Source of the DNA: Hydrogenophaga sp.
GTDB lineage: Bacteria; Pseudomonadota; Gammaproteobacteria; Burkholderiales; Burkholderiaceae_C
Assembly (NCBI RefSeq): GCF_011772445.1
Contig: NZ_WVZN01000006.1
Location: 1 to 59,598 of the forward strand
Direction: 5' to 3'
Length of the DNA stretch: 59,598 nt
Position numbers and translations under genes: made by a program. The notes beneath the pieces are model-generated. The model was not told the DNA's origin. It ran no database searches and saw only the letters and a list, made by a program, of their open reading frames with translations. Shown here in pieces: positions 33,392-42,132 of this stretch (positions are counted from its first letter, which is position 1; every line of letters begins with the position of its first letter).

Positions 33392-34144
33392 ATGGTCAGC
33401 CCAACCGACATCGCCCAACGCATCGTCGCCGCCATCCTGGCGCAGCGCCTGGCACCCGGCACGCGCCTGGGCGAACAGAACCTGTCGATGCTGTTCGACT
33501 GCAGCCGCACCCTGGTGCGCGAGGCCCTGGTGCGCCTGGCCGCGCGCGGCATCGTCACCGTGAGTTCGCGCCGCGGCTGGTACGTGGTGCAACCCTCGCA
33601 TGCCGAGGCGCGCGAGGCCTTCGAGGCGCGCCGCGTGATCGAGACCGGCCTGATCCGCAGCAACGGGCGCGTGGACAAGGCCGCGCTCAAGCGCCTGCGC
33701 CAGCACATTCGCCAGGAGCAGGCCGCCCTGCAGGGCGATGACGTGGGCCAGCGCAGCTACCTGCTGGGCGATTTCCACGTGTGCCTGGCCGAGTGCCTGG
33801 GCAACCAGTTGCTGGCAGAGACCCTGCGCGACTTCACCGCGCGCACCACCCTCATCGCCATGCTCTACCAGAGCACGCACGACGCCGTGCAGTCCTGTGC
33901 CGACCACGTGCAGATCGTCGAGGCCCTGGAACGCGGCGACGTGGCCGCCGCCGAGCGTCTGATGGAAACGCACATCGGCCAGGTGCAGGCCGCGCTGCGC
34001 CTGGGCGCGCCGGCCGACCCGCTGGCCGATCTGCGCGAAGCGCTGGCCCCCGTCGGCGAATCCGCACCGCCCGCCACCGGCACGCGCAAGCCCCGCAAAC
34101 CCCCCTCACCCGACCGCGAAACCTACCTAGGAGCCTTGTTATGA
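33392..34144 (+). CDS. GntR family (FadR/FCD type) transcriptional regulator
   Basis: A 250-residue regulator with a GntR winged helix (about 5-70, with C-S-R-T-L-V-R-E-A-L) and a helical FCD effector domain (about 75-210; metal-site His and Asp candidates in G-D-F-H and the C-A-D-H segment). The C-terminal 30 residues are Pro/Lys-rich. Its stop overlaps the start of the ABC binding-protein gene, so it heads the transporter operon and very likely controls it. The ligand is unknown. Confidence 0.92.
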   Translation: MVSPTDIAQRIVAAILAQRLAPGTRLGEQNLSMLFDCSRTLVREALVRLAARGIVTVSSRRGWYVVQPSHAEAREAFEARRVIETGLIRSNGRVDKAALKRLRQHIRQEQAALQGDDVGQRSYLLGDFHVCLAECLGNQLLAETLRDFTARTTLIAMLYQSTHDAVQSCADHVQIVEALERGDVAAAERLMETHIGQVQAALRLGAPADPLADLREALAPVGESAPPATGTRKPRKPPSPDRETYLGALL

Positions 34145-34935
34145 ATTTCACGAAACGCCGCCTCGTCCTCCTCTCCGCGGCCCTGGCCGCCACCGTCGCC
34201 GCCGGCCACGCGCAGGCACAGGCGGCACTCGACGGCGTGATGAAGGCCAAGCTGATCAAGATTGCCGTGCCCACCGACTTCCCGCCCTACGGCTTCGTCG
34301 GCATCGACCTGAAACCGCAGGGCCTGGACGTGGACACCGCCAACCTGATCGCCAGCAAGCTCGGCGTGAAGGTGGAGCTGGTGCCGGTGACCAGCGCCAA
34401 CCGCATTCCCTACCTGCAGACCAAGAAGGCCGACCTGGTGATCTCCACCCTGGGCAAGAACCCGGAGCGCGAGAAGGTGATCGACTTCACCGTCGCCTAC
34501 TCGCCCTTCTTCCAGGCCGTATACGGGCCCAAGGGCGCGGCGCTGGCCGACTTCAACGGCCTGGGCGGCAAGAGCATCGCCGTCACGCGCGGCGCCATCG
34601 AAGACCAGGAACTGAGCAAGGTGGCACCGGCCAACACCGACATCAAGCGCTTCGAGGACAACAACGCCACGGTCTCGGCCTTTGTGTCGGGGCAGACGCA
34701 GTTCATCGCCACCGGTGTGTCCGTGGCCGACAACATGATCAAGCGCAACCCGGCCCTGGGCGCCGAGTACAAGCTGCTGCTGAAAGACAGCCCCAACTTC
34801 ATCGGCGTGGCCAAGGGCGAGGACGCGCTGCGCACCAAGGTGAACGAGATCGTGCTCGCGGCCAAGAAGGCGGGCGAGCTCGACGCGCTGGCGAAGAAGT
34901 GGCTGGGCCGCCCCGCCGGCACGCTGCCCGAGTGA
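34141..34935 (+). CDS. Polar amino acid ABC transporter, periplasmic substrate-binding protein
   Basis: A 264-residue SBP family 3 protein with a Sec signal peptide (K-R-R, hydrophobic core, cleavage near A-Q-A about residue 26). Binding-cleft segments P-P-Y-G-F, G-L-D-V-D and P-E-R-E-K-V-I-D-F are visible. A TAGGAG ribosome-binding site and an ATGA overlap with the regulator precede it. First of four transporter genes; a polar amino acid or related small compound is the likely substrate, by family. Confidence 0.92.
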   Translation: MNFTKRRLVLLSAALAATVAAGHAQAQAALDGVMKAKLIKIAVPTDFPPYGFVGIDLKPQGLDVDTANLIASKLGVKVELVPVTSANRIPYLQTKKADLVISTLGKNPEREKVIDFTVAYSPFFQAVYGPKGAALADFNGLGGKSIAVTRGAIEDQELSKVAPANTDIKRFEDNNATVSAFVSGQTQFIATGVSVADNMIKRNPALGAEYKLLLKDSPNFIGVAKGEDALRTKVNEIVLAAKKAGELDALAKKWLGRPAGTLPE

Positions 34936-34967
34936 GCGCCTGACACCACCACCGAGGCCTCGCCACC

Positions 34968-35642
34968 ATGGGCATCGAACTCGACTTCTGGGCCGTGCTT
35001 GCGCAGTGGCCGCTGCTGGTCAAGGGCATGGCCTGGACGCTCGGCCTCACCGCCGTATCGGCCGTGCTGGGCGTGGCGCTGGGCGTGGCCTGCGCCTGGG
35101 CGCGCACCGAAGGGCCGGCGGCGCTGGGCTGGCTCGCGGCCGCCTACGTGGAACTGATCCGCAACACGCCCTTCATCGTGCAACTGTTCTTCGTGTTCTT
35201 CGGCCTGCCGGCGGCGGGCGTGAAGCTCACGCCGGAACTCGCCTCGGTGATCGCCATGGTGATCAACCTCGGCGCCTACGCGGCCGAGATCGTGCGCGCC
35301 GGCGTGGAGGCCACGCCACGCGGCCAGTTCGAGGCCGCGGCCAGCCTGGCGCTCTCGCGCGCGCAGACCTTCGTGCACGTGGTGCTGCCGCCGGCGCTGC
35401 GCAAGGTCTGGCCCGCGCTCACCAGCCAGATCATCATCGTGATGCTGGGCTCGGCCGTGTGCGGGCAGATCGCCACCGAGGAGCTGAGCTACGCGGCCAA
35501 CCTGATCCAGAGCCGCAACTTCCGCGCCTTCGAGGCCTTCATCGTGGCCACCGCGCTGTACCTGCTGTTGTCCATGGGCGTGCGCGCCTTGCTCAACTGG
35601 CTGGGGCCGCGCTTCATCTTCGGGGGTGGCCGCCGTGGTTGA
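34968..35642 (+). CDS. Polar amino acid ABC transporter permease 1
   Basis: A 224-residue inner-membrane permease of the HisM/HisQ family with about five transmembrane helices. The EAA coupling loop (E-A-A-A-S-L-A-L-S-R-A-Q-T-F, about 122-136) contacts the ATPase. It lies 32 bp after the binding-protein gene and overlaps the second permease by 8 to 17 bases. Confidence 0.93.
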   Translation: MGIELDFWAVLAQWPLLVKGMAWTLGLTAVSAVLGVALGVACAWARTEGPAALGWLAAAYVELIRNTPFIVQLFFVFFGLPAAGVKLTPELASVIAMVINLGAYAAEIVRAGVEATPRGQFEAAASLALSRAQTFVHVVLPPALRKVWPALTSQIIIVMLGSAVCGQIATEELSYAANLIQSRNFRAFEAFIVATALYLLLSMGVRALLNWLGPRFIFGGGRRG

Positions 35643-36285
35643 CTTTTCCCTCTGGGACATCGTGCGCAACCTGCTGCTGGCCGCGCGCTGGACCGTCGTG
35701 CTCTCCCTGATCGCCTTCGTCGGCGGTGGCCTCGTGGGCCTCTTGCTGCTGGTGGCGCGCACCGCGCGCTGGCCTGGCGCCACGGCCTTCGTCAAGGGCT
35801 ATGTGCAGCTCTTCCAGGGCACGCCGCTGCTGATGCAACTGTTCCTCGCCTACTTCGGCCTGGCGCTGTTCGGCTTCGACACCTCGGCCTGGGTCGCGGC
35901 CTCGCTCGCGCTCACGCTGTACACCAGCGCCTTCCTTGTGGAGATCTGGCGCGGCTGCGTGGAGGCCGTGCCCAAGGGCCAGTGGGAGGCCGCGCAAAGC
36001 CTGGCGCTGAGTTTTGGCGAGCAGTTGCGCCACGTGATCCTGCCGCAGGCGCGGCGCATCGCCATCGCGCCCACCGTGGGCTTCCTCGTGCAGGTCATCA
36101 AGGGCACGGCGCTGGCCTCGGTGATCGGCTTCGTCGAACTCACCAAGGCCGGCACCATGATCACCAACGCCACCTTCGCGCCCTTCCTCGTCTACAGCTG
36201 CGTGGCGCTGATGTACTTCGCGCTGTGCTTCCCCGTGAGCCTGTATGCGCGTGCGCTCGAAAGGAAACTGAATGTCCGCCGCTGA
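35626..36285 (+). CDS. Polar amino acid ABC transporter permease 2
   Basis: A 219-residue HisM/HisQ-type permease with about five transmembrane helices and an EAA loop (E-A-A-Q-S-L-A-L-S-F-G-E-Q). The start is GTG, at 35,626 or three codons later at 35,635; the overlap with permease 1 suggests coupled translation. It pairs with permease 1 as a heterodimer. Confidence 0.92.
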   Translation: MAAVVDFSLWDIVRNLLLAARWTVVLSLIAFVGGGLVGLLLLVARTARWPGATAFVKGYVQLFQGTPLLMQLFLAYFGLALFGFDTSAWVAASLALTLYTSAFLVEIWRGCVEAVPKGQWEAAQSLALSFGEQLRHVILPQARRIAIAPTVGFLVQVIKGTALASVIGFVELTKAGTMITNATFAPFLVYSCVALMYFALCFPVSLYARALERKLNVRR

Positions 36286-37021
36286 ACCCCACGCCATCGT
36301 CGACATCGGCGCGCTGCGCAAGGCCTATGGCGCCAACGAGGTGCTCAAGGGCATCGACCTGAAAGTCAAGCGCGGCGAGGTGATCGCCATCATCGGCAAG
36401 AGCGGCTCGGGCAAGAGCACGCTGCTGCGCTGCATCAACGGGCTGGAGGTGTTCCAGTCGGGCTCGCTGACGGTGGACGGTCAGCCGCTGCGCCACCAGG
36501 ACGCCGCCGCCATGCGCGAGTTGCGCCAGCACGTGGGCATGATCTTCCAGAACTTCAACCTGTTCCCGCACCTGAGCGTGGGCCGCAACGTGATGCTGGC
36601 GCCCGCGCTGGTGAAGAAGGCGCAGGAGGCCCCGAACATCGAACGCGCGAAGCAGTTGCTGGCGCGCGTGGGCCTGGCCGACAAGTTCGACGCCTACCCC
36701 GATCAACTCTCGGGCGGCCAGCAACAGCGCGTGGCCATCGCGCGCGCCCTGGCGATGCAGCCCAGCGTGCTCCTGTGCGACGAGATCACGTCCGCCCTGG
36801 ACCCCGAACTGGTGGGCGAGGTGCTGCAGGTGGTGGAGTCACTGGCCAATGAGGGCATGACCCTGCTGATGGTGACGCACGAGATGAACTTCGCGCGCAA
36901 GGTGAGCGACCGGGTGATCTTCATGCACCAGGGACGCGTGCACGAGATGGGGCCGCCGGAGCAGCTGTTCGGCCATCCGGCCACGCCAGAACTCCAGCAG
37001 TTTCTGGCCTCGGTGCACTGA
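36272..37021 (+). CDS. Polar amino acid ABC transporter ATP-binding protein
   Basis: A 249-residue ATPase of the GlnQ/HisP family: Walker [10 protein letters not shown] (about 43-51), signature L-S-G-G-Q-Q-Q-R (about 146-153), Walker B V-L-L-C-D-E (about 165-170). It overlaps the second permease by 14 bases, is the last gene of the operon and ends 4 bp from the convergent transporter gene. Confidence 0.95.
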   Translation: MSAAEPHAIVDIGALRKAYGANEVLKGIDLKVKRGEVIAIIGKSGSGKSTLLRCINGLEVFQSGSLTVDGQPLRHQDAAAMRELRQHVGMIFQNFNLFPHLSVGRNVMLAPALVKKAQEAPNIERAKQLLARVGLADKFDAYPDQLSGGQQQRVAIARALAMQPSVLLCDEITSALDPELVGEVLQVVESLANEGMTLLMVTHEMNFARKVSDRVIFMHQGRVHEMGPPEQLFGHPATPELQQFLASVH

Positions 37022-37025
37022 AGAA

Positions 37026-38276
37026 TCAGCCGCCCCAACGCAGCCAGATCCAGATCACGCCCAGCGACAGCAGCGTGACCGGCACGCCCACGGTGGCGTG
37101 GCGCTTCCAGTCGATGACGATGCCCTGGGCGCGCGCCAGATCGGCCACGATGAGGTTGGCGATGGAGCCCACCAGCAGCAGGTTGCCCGCAAAGGTGGTG
37201 ACCAGCGCCAGCAGCACGCCCGCGCCCGGCTCGCCCGACAGGTGCGGCAGCAGCAGCATCACCGCCGGCACGTTGGACACCAGGTTGGACAACACCACGC
37301 CCACCACCATCAGCGGGCCTGGCTCCACCAGGTGCACGCCTTGCGCGGCCAGCCAGGCCACGGCCCCGGTCGCCAGGCCGGTCTGCTCGAAGGCGTGGTT
37401 CACCACGAACAGGCCCATGAACAGGATCAGCAGCGGCCAGTCCACCAGCTTCATGAACTCGGCCGAGGCCAGCCGCCGGCTGAGCAGCAGCAGGGCCGCG
37501 CCCACCAGCGCCATCACCTCGTGCGGGCCGTCGCGGAACAGGAACAGGCCCATCAGCCCGCCCGCCACCACCAGGCCCTTGGTGGTTTGCCACAGGTCCA
37601 GCGGCGGGTCGTTCGAGCGCCGGTCGCTGGCCGGGTACGGCTCCACCGCCGCGTGCGGCACGCACACCAGCCAGCCCCACAGCAGCACCAGGCTGATGAG
37701 CACCGGCACCAGGGCCGCGCGCGCGTAGCCGGCGAAGTCGAGCCGCATGACCGAGCCGATCAGCATGTTCTGCGGGTTGCCGATGAGCGTGGCGGCCGAG
37801 CCGATGTTGGCCGCGCAGGCCAGGCCGATGAGGAAGGGCAAGGGGTTGGCGCCGCGGCGCAGGCACAGGCGCGCCACGATGGGCGTCATGGCCAGGCAGA
37901 CGACGTCGTTGGAAAACACCGCCGACAGCACGGCGGCCACGGCGATCAGCGCGGCCAGCAGGGCGGCGTCCGGCAGTGGCAGTTCGCCCACGCGGCGCGT
38001 GACGGCGGCGTAGAAGCCGCCCAGGCGCATTTGCGCCGAGATGACCATGAAGGCGAACAGCAGCAGGATGGTGGGCAAGTCGACGGCCTCGGCCGCCTCG
38101 ACCACGCCCATGCCCGAGATGGCGATCACGGCCACGGCGCCCAGCAGCGCCACGCCCGAGCGGTCGAGCCGCAGACGCGGCAGGCCGCCGAGGAACATGC
38201 CCAGGTAGACCACGCCGAAGACGACGATGACGGCCCAGTCGGCGGCGGCGTGGATCAGGGGATCGGTAGAGGGCAT
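37026..38276 (-). CDS. ArsB/NhaD-type (SLC13-like) membrane transporter
   Basis: A 416-residue integral membrane protein with about 11 helices arranged as two repeats. Conserved parts are S-N-D-V-V-C-L-A (first repeat hairpin), N-I-G-S-A-A-T-L-I-G-N-P-Q-N (the motif of the ion-transporter superfamily) and S-N-L-V-S-N-V-P-A-V (second repeat). It could move arsenite, sodium/proton or an anion; the sequence does not decide. Alone on the minus strand, without ars genes nearby. Confidence 0.85.
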   Translation of the reverse strand: MPSTDPLIHAAADWAVIVVFGVVYLGMFLGGLPRLRLDRSGVALLGAVAVIAISGMGVVEAAEAVDLPTILLLFAFMVISAQMRLGGFYAAVTRRVGELPLPDAALLAALIAVAAVLSAVFSNDVVCLAMTPIVARLCLRRGANPLPFLIGLACAANIGSAATLIGNPQNMLIGSVMRLDFAGYARAALVPVLISLVLLWGWLVCVPHAAVEPYPASDRRSNDPPLDLWQTTKGLVVAGGLMGLFLFRDGPHEVMALVGAALLLLSRRLASAEFMKLVDWPLLILFMGLFVVNHAFEQTGLATGAVAWLAAQGVHLVEPGPLMVVGVVLSNLVSNVPAVMLLLPHLSGEPGAGVLLALVTTFAGNLLLVGSIANLIVADLARAQGIVIDWKRHATVGVPVTLLSLGVIWIWLRWGG

Positions 38277-38303
38277 CAGGCGCGCATCGTAGCGGTGGCC
38301 AGC

Positions 38304-38326
38304 AAAAAGCCGCCCGAAGGCGGCTT
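38304..38326 (-). terminator. Intrinsic terminator after the MBL-fold gene
   Basis: On the minus strand GCCGCC-TTCG-GGCGGC forms a tight tetraloop hairpin followed by TTTTT. It lies beyond the 48-bp repeats that follow the MBL stop and ends transcription before the transporter gene. Confidence 0.85.
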
Positions 38327-38356
38327 ACGGAAGGGCGACGCCCGAAGACGGGCGGC

Positions 38357-38467
38357 GCGTTCAGGCCTGCAGCGCGCTGGGCGCTTTGTAGGCCTGCCCG
38401 CTTCGCGTTCAGGCCTGCAGCGCGCTGTGCGCTTTGTAGGCCTGCCCGCTTCGCGTTCAGGCCTGCA
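38357..38467. repeat. 48-bp tandem repeat containing a copied gene end
   Basis: Copies at 38,357-38,404 and 38,405-38,452 differ at one base. A 15-base partial third copy runs into the end of the MBL gene. Each copy repeats the codons for L-Q-A-stop. The period is 16 codons, so beyond the real stop the frame reads Q-A-Y-K-A-x-S-A-L-Q-A-stop twice. Confidence 0.9.
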
Positions 38468-39437
38468 AGGCGGCCCACATCTCCTTGTCGCGCTCGGCCG
38501 TCCAGATGCGCGGGTTCTTGATGCCCTTGGCTTCGTCGTAGGCGCGGCTCACGTCGAAGGGCAGGCAGTGTTCGTAGATGAAGACGTGGCCGAAGACCGG
38601 GTCCATGCTCTTGCGGGTGTGGGCCATGGCGGCCTTGAGGTCCATGTTGCCGGCCACGGCTTCCTTGCCGGCCTGGAACAGGGTGGTGACCCAGCGCTTG
38701 GTGTAGTCCAGCGCCTTGTTCACGTCGGCGCTGCCCTTCATGGCTTCGCCGCGGCCGGGCACGATGGCTTCGGCGTTCAGCGCGCGCAGGGCTTCGAGCG
38801 TGGCGGGCCATTCCTCGAGCTGGGCGTCGCCGGTGTAGACGCCGGCCTCGTACTCGACGAGGTCGCCACTGAACAGCACCTTCTCGTCTTCCACCCAGGC
38901 GATGGTGTCGCCGCGCGTGTGGCCCTGGCCGGGGTGCCAGATCTCGACCTTCACGCCACCCAGGTCCACGGTGAGCGAGCCCTGGCGGCCGGGCTTGCCG
39001 TCGCCGATGACCATCGTCGGCCAGGTCAGGCCGGGCACGCTGTCGGCGCCGCGGAACAGGCGCGGGAAGCGCTCCATTTCGCTCTGCATGTCCTCGGCCC
39101 CGCGCTCGACGATGAGCTCGTAGGTGCCGCGGCTGGCGATGACCTCGGTGGCGCCTTCGGCCACGTAGGCGCTGGCGCCCAGCACGCGCACGGCGTGGTA
39201 GTGGGTGAGCAGCACGTACTTGATGGGCTTGTCGCTGACCTCGCGGATGCGCGCGATGAGGTCCTGCGCCATGGCGGGCGTGGCCGTGGCGTCGCTGACC
39301 ATGATGAACTTCTCGCCAATGATCACGCCCGAGTTCGGGTCGCCTTCGGCGGTGTAGGCCCAGCAGTGCGGGCTGAGCTGTTCGAAGGTGATCTTCTTGT
39401 CCTGCAGGTCGGCTTGGGAAGCGAAGGCTTTGCTCAT
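38457..39437 (-). CDS. MBL-fold hydrolase-like protein with altered metal motif
   Basis: The ATG at 39,437 follows a GGAGA tract; a 9-codon upstream extension is not preferred. The product is 326 residues with a metallo-beta-lactamase fold. The usual T-H-x-H-x-D-H motif reads T-H-Y-H-A-V-R, so the second-site Asp and His are replaced. The later H-x-x-x-x-H-T-x-G-D and S-G-D segments are kept, and the final G-H is G-R-G-E. It may bind one metal or act differently. The upstream TetR gene and a dyad between them suggest regulation. The 3' end is followed by two extra copies of its own terminal codons. Confidence 0.85.
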   Translation of the reverse strand: MSKAFASQADLQDKKITFEQLSPHCWAYTAEGDPNSGVIIGEKFIMVSDATATPAMAQDLIARIREVSDKPIKYVLLTHYHAVRVLGASAYVAEGATEVIASRGTYELIVERGAEDMQSEMERFPRLFRGADSVPGLTWPTMVIGDGKPGRQGSLTVDLGGVKVEIWHPGQGHTRGDTIAWVEDEKVLFSGDLVEYEAGVYTGDAQLEEWPATLEALRALNAEAIVPGRGEAMKGSADVNKALDYTKRWVTTLFQAGKEAVAGNMDLKAAMAHTRKSMDPVFGHVFIYEHCLPFDVSRAYDEAKGIKNPRIWTAERDKEMWAALQA

Positions 39438-39479
39438 GGGGGTCTGTCTCCGGTGGGGAAGCAAGAATTTTAACTAAAC

Positions 39480-39491
39480 GAAATTCATTTC
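39480..39491. promoter_or_regulatory. Dyad between the TetR and MBL genes
   Basis: GAAAT-TC-ATTTC sits in an AT-rich stretch (39,465-39,510) 43 bp upstream of the MBL start, a sensible place for a TetR-family operator. The flanks repeat TAAACG. Confidence 0.4.
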
Positions 39492-39522
39492 ATATACGTA
39501 AACGCCTGAAATCCCCTTCAAC

Positions 39523-40134
39523 TCACTCGGGGCGACGGCCGGCCAGGCCGCCTTCCAGCACCGCCACCACCTCTTCGGCGAAGCTGGCGTAGCTCATGGG
39601 CCCGCCCGGGCGGAGCCAGATGAAGGTCCAGTTGATCATGCCGAACAGCATCATGGTCAGCGCGGCCTGGTTGGTGGGGGTCACGCGCTCGGGGTAGGCG
39701 CGCTTGATGAAGCGGGTGAAGGCGGCCACCACGTCGCGCTGGCGGTTGACCACCTGCTCGCGCTGTGCCGGGCCGAGGAACTTGGTGTCGGACACCAGGG
39801 CCGCGTGGCGCGTGGCGCTGGTTTCGTATTCGGCCAGGAAGGCGCGCACCAGTTCGCTCAGCGCGTCGCGCTCCGACAGGTTCTTGCGCTGCGCCCGGCC
39901 CTCGGCCTCGCCGATGAGGGCGAGCAGGCGCTGGGTGTAGCGGTCCAGCAGGTCGAACAGGATCGCTTCCTTGCTCTCGTAGTAGTGGTAGAGCCGCGCC
40001 TTGCTGGTGCCGCAGGCCTTGGCGATGTCGTTCATGCTCGCGGCCGGAAAGCTCTGGCGGGCGAAGCACTGAGCGGCGACGTCGAGGATCTCGTCGCGTT
40101 TCAAATCGTGGGTAGCGGATTTGGGCCTGGCCAT
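39523..40134 (-). CDS. TetR/AcrR family transcriptional regulator
   Basis: A start at 40,134 (M-A-R-P-K-S) gives 203 residues; the longer open frame upstream overlaps the divergent gene and is rejected. The N-terminal helix-turn-helix (A-S-M-N-D-I-A-K-A-C-G-T-S-K-A-R-L-Y-H-Y-Y) is typical, followed by a helical ligand domain. It lies 85 bp upstream of the MBL gene on the same strand and probably regulates it, sensing an acyl-CoA-like or aromatic ligand (inference from similar neighbourhoods). Confidence 0.93.
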   Translation of the reverse strand: MARPKSATHDLKRDEILDVAAQCFARQSFPAASMNDIAKACGTSKARLYHYYESKEAILFDLLDRYTQRLLALIGEAEGRAQRKNLSERDALSELVRAFLAEYETSATRHAALVSDTKFLGPAQREQVVNRQRDVVAAFTRFIKRAYPERVTPTNQAALTMMLFGMINWTFIWLRPGGPMSYASFAEEVVAVLEGGLAGRRPE

Positions 40135-40168
40135 GTCAGGATTCTGCCTCCCACCTCTTCCTCCGCCC

Positions 40169-40543
40169 ATGCCCGCCGCTCCCGACCCTCTCGTCGAACA
40201 CGCCTGCGAACTGCTGTCGCCGCGGGGCCACGTGGTGGCAAGGCGCATGTTCGGGGGGTGGGGGCTGTCGGTGGACGGCATGAACCTGGGGCTGATCGCC
40301 TGGAACACGCTGTACCTGAAAGCCAATGCCGAGACCGAGCCGCAGTGGCTGGCGGCGGGTTGCCGCCCCTTCATCTACGAAGCCAAGGGCAAGGCGATGC
40401 GCTTGAACTACTTCACGGCGCCCGAGGAGGCGATGGAGTCGCCCGCGCTCATGCAGCCTTGGGCGCGGCTGGCGCTACAGGCCGCGGTGGCCGCACGCGC
40501 GCCGCGCAAGAAGGCCCCGAAGAAAACCTCAAGGCGGGTTTGA
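40169..40543 (+). CDS. TfoX N-terminal domain protein
   Basis: A 124-residue single-domain protein of the TfoX-N family: R-R-M-F-G-G-W-G-L near the start, D-G-M-N-L-G-L, then L-Y-L-K and F-x-Y-E-A-K-G-K motifs, and a Lys/Arg-rich tail. In gamma-proteobacteria TfoX promotes competence; the isolated N domain has no known role. Divergent from TetR, 34 bp apart. An upstream in-frame start (40,121) would overlap TetR and is less likely. Confidence 0.85.
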   Translation: MPAAPDPLVEHACELLSPRGHVVARRMFGGWGLSVDGMNLGLIAWNTLYLKANAETEPQWLAAGCRPFIYEAKGKAMRLNYFTAPEEAMESPALMQPWARLALQAAVAARAPRKKAPKKTSRRV

Positions 40544-40990
40544 CTCGAAACGCGAGAGCACGCGGCCGCGGCCGGCGACGAGGAACTCGGTGTAACCAAG
40601 CACGCCGCGCAGCAGGCGCCCGAAAGCCAGCGTGGCCTGACCCAGCGCGGTGGCGAGTTCGCGCGAGGGCGCGACCACTTCGCGCGAGAAGCGCTGCGGG
40701 CGGGCGTCCGCCTGCGGGATGACGCACCAGTCGAAGCGCAGCGCCTCGCCTCGGGTCCAGGGCTCCATCACGAGGTGCGCGCCGGCCGGCACGAACAGCG
40801 ATTCGCCGGTGCCCAGCACGTGGTCGCCCAGTCCGTCGGGCTGGTGCGGCAGGTTGAGCGTGACCCAGGCGCGGCCGGTGGTGACGATCAGGCGGCTGTC
40901 TTCGGCGGGACGCAGGCTGATGGCCCGGTGGGCGCCGACGACGAAGCCGCGACGATGCGAGGTTGATGCCGATTCGGAACGGGTTTCCAT
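40529..40990 (-). CDS. DUF2917 family protein
   Basis: A 153-residue cupin-like DUF2917 protein: A-W-V-T-L-N, then D-H-V-L-G-T-G-E-S-L-F-V-P-A-G-A-H. The start at 40,990 is chosen over an upstream ATG at 41,032. Converges with and overlaps the TfoX-N gene end by 15 bases. Often found next to LysR genes in Burkholderiales; function unknown. Confidence 0.85.
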   Translation of the reverse strand: METRSESASTSHRRGFVVGAHRAISLRPAEDSRLIVTTGRAWVTLNLPHQPDGLGDHVLGTGESLFVPAGAHLVMEPWTRGEALRFDWCVIPQADARPQRFSREVVAPSRELATALGQATLAFGRLLRGVLGYTEFLVAGRGRVLSRFESNPP

Positions 40991-41104
40991 GGGGTTTCTC
41001 CATGCACCAGGGGGTAGTGACGCGGATGTCATCGTCGGGCCTGGAGCGCAACACGTCCAATGAAAGCCGGCTAAGCTATTGATTCGTCCACCGCATCAAT
41101 CGTC

Positions 41105-42130
41105 ATGAGCCTGACACCCCGCCACCCCCGCACCCGGCCCATCGGCATGGGCCACCTGCGCGCCTTCGAAGCGGTGGCGCGGCACCTGAACTTCCGCGCC
41201 GCGGCCGAGGAGCTGTCGCTCACCCAGAGCGCGGTGAGCCGGCAGATCCAGTCGCTGGAGGACGAGGTGGGCGCCTCGCTGTTCCTGCGCCACACGCGCG
41301 CGGTGGAACTCACCAGCGCGGGCTCCATGCTGCTGCGCGCCGCCGGCACGGCGCTGGAGCGCGTGGACAACACGGTGCGCCAGATCCGCCAGAGCGCGGG
41401 GCGCAAGAGCGTGGCCATCACCACCTGGGCCTCGTTCGCGTCGATGTGGCTGATCCCGCGCCTGGAGGCCTTCCAGCGCGACCACCCCGACATCGACATC
41501 CGCATCGACGCCACCGACTCGGCGGTGGACCTGGCCACGGCCGACGTGGACATGGCGCTGCGCTATGCCGTGCCACAGGCGGTGCCGCCTGGCGCCATCC
41601 GCCTGTTCGGCGAGAAGCTCACGCCCGTGGCCAGCCCCTGGCTGCTGCAGAGCCACCCGATCCAGCGCATCGAAGACCTGGCGGGCTGTTCGCTCATCGA
41701 GGCGGGCGACGCGCACCGCACGCGCCACCTGGAGTGGCTCACCTGGCAGCGCTGGCTCGAGCACTTCGCGGGCCCCGAGACCGCCCCACGCGGGCGCAAG
41801 GCGGCCAGCAGCAAGCCGCGCCTGAACCCCCAACGCTGGCTGTACTTCAACTACGCGCAGCAGATCGTGCAGGCCGCCGTCATCGGCCAGGGCGTGGCGC
41901 TGGCGCGCCTGCCGCTGGTGGCCGAAAACCTGGCCAGCGGCGCGCTGGTGGAGCCCCTGCCCCACGCGCGCATCGACTCCCCGCTGGTGTACTGGCTGGT
42001 GATGGCGCCGCGCAGCGAGCACCGGCCCGAGGTGAAGGCCTTCGCCGACTGGCTGCTGGGGCAGGCCGCCGCCACGCGCGAGGCCATCGGCGACGTACCG
42101 GACCCCGACACCTTGGATCAGATCGATTGA
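41105..42130 (+). CDS. LysR family transcriptional regulator (GcvA-like)
   Basis: A 341-residue LysR protein. The N-terminal winged helix (F-E-A-V-A-R-H-L-N-F-R-A-A-A-E-E-L-S-L-T, then Q-S-A-V-S-R-Q-I) is complete, and the periplasmic-binding-like effector domain starts near residue 100. M-G-H-L-R-A-F-E suggests the GcvA subgroup. Divergent from the DUF2917 gene across 114 bp, it is followed by the EamA gene after 2 bases. Effector unknown. Confidence 0.93.
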   Translation: MSLTPRHPRTRPIGMGHLRAFEAVARHLNFRAAAEELSLTQSAVSRQIQSLEDEVGASLFLRHTRAVELTSAGSMLLRAAGTALERVDNTVRQIRQSAGRKSVAITTWASFASMWLIPRLEAFQRDHPDIDIRIDATDSAVDLATADVDMALRYAVPQAVPPGAIRLFGEKLTPVASPWLLQSHPIQRIEDLAGCSLIEAGDAHRTRHLEWLTWQRWLEHFAGPETAPRGRKAASSKPRLNPQRWLYFNYAQQIVQAAVIGQGVALARLPLVAENLASGALVEPLPHARIDSPLVYWLVMAPRSEHRPEVKAFADWLLGQAAATREAIGDVPDPDTLDQID

Positions 42131-42132
42131 AC

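Noticed and set aside
36703..39473. Long open frames (about 700 and 790 codons) across the ABC ATPase, transporter and MBL region
   Set aside because: They are antisense or out of frame to well-recognised genes, with low-complexity Arg/Gly/Ala/His content.
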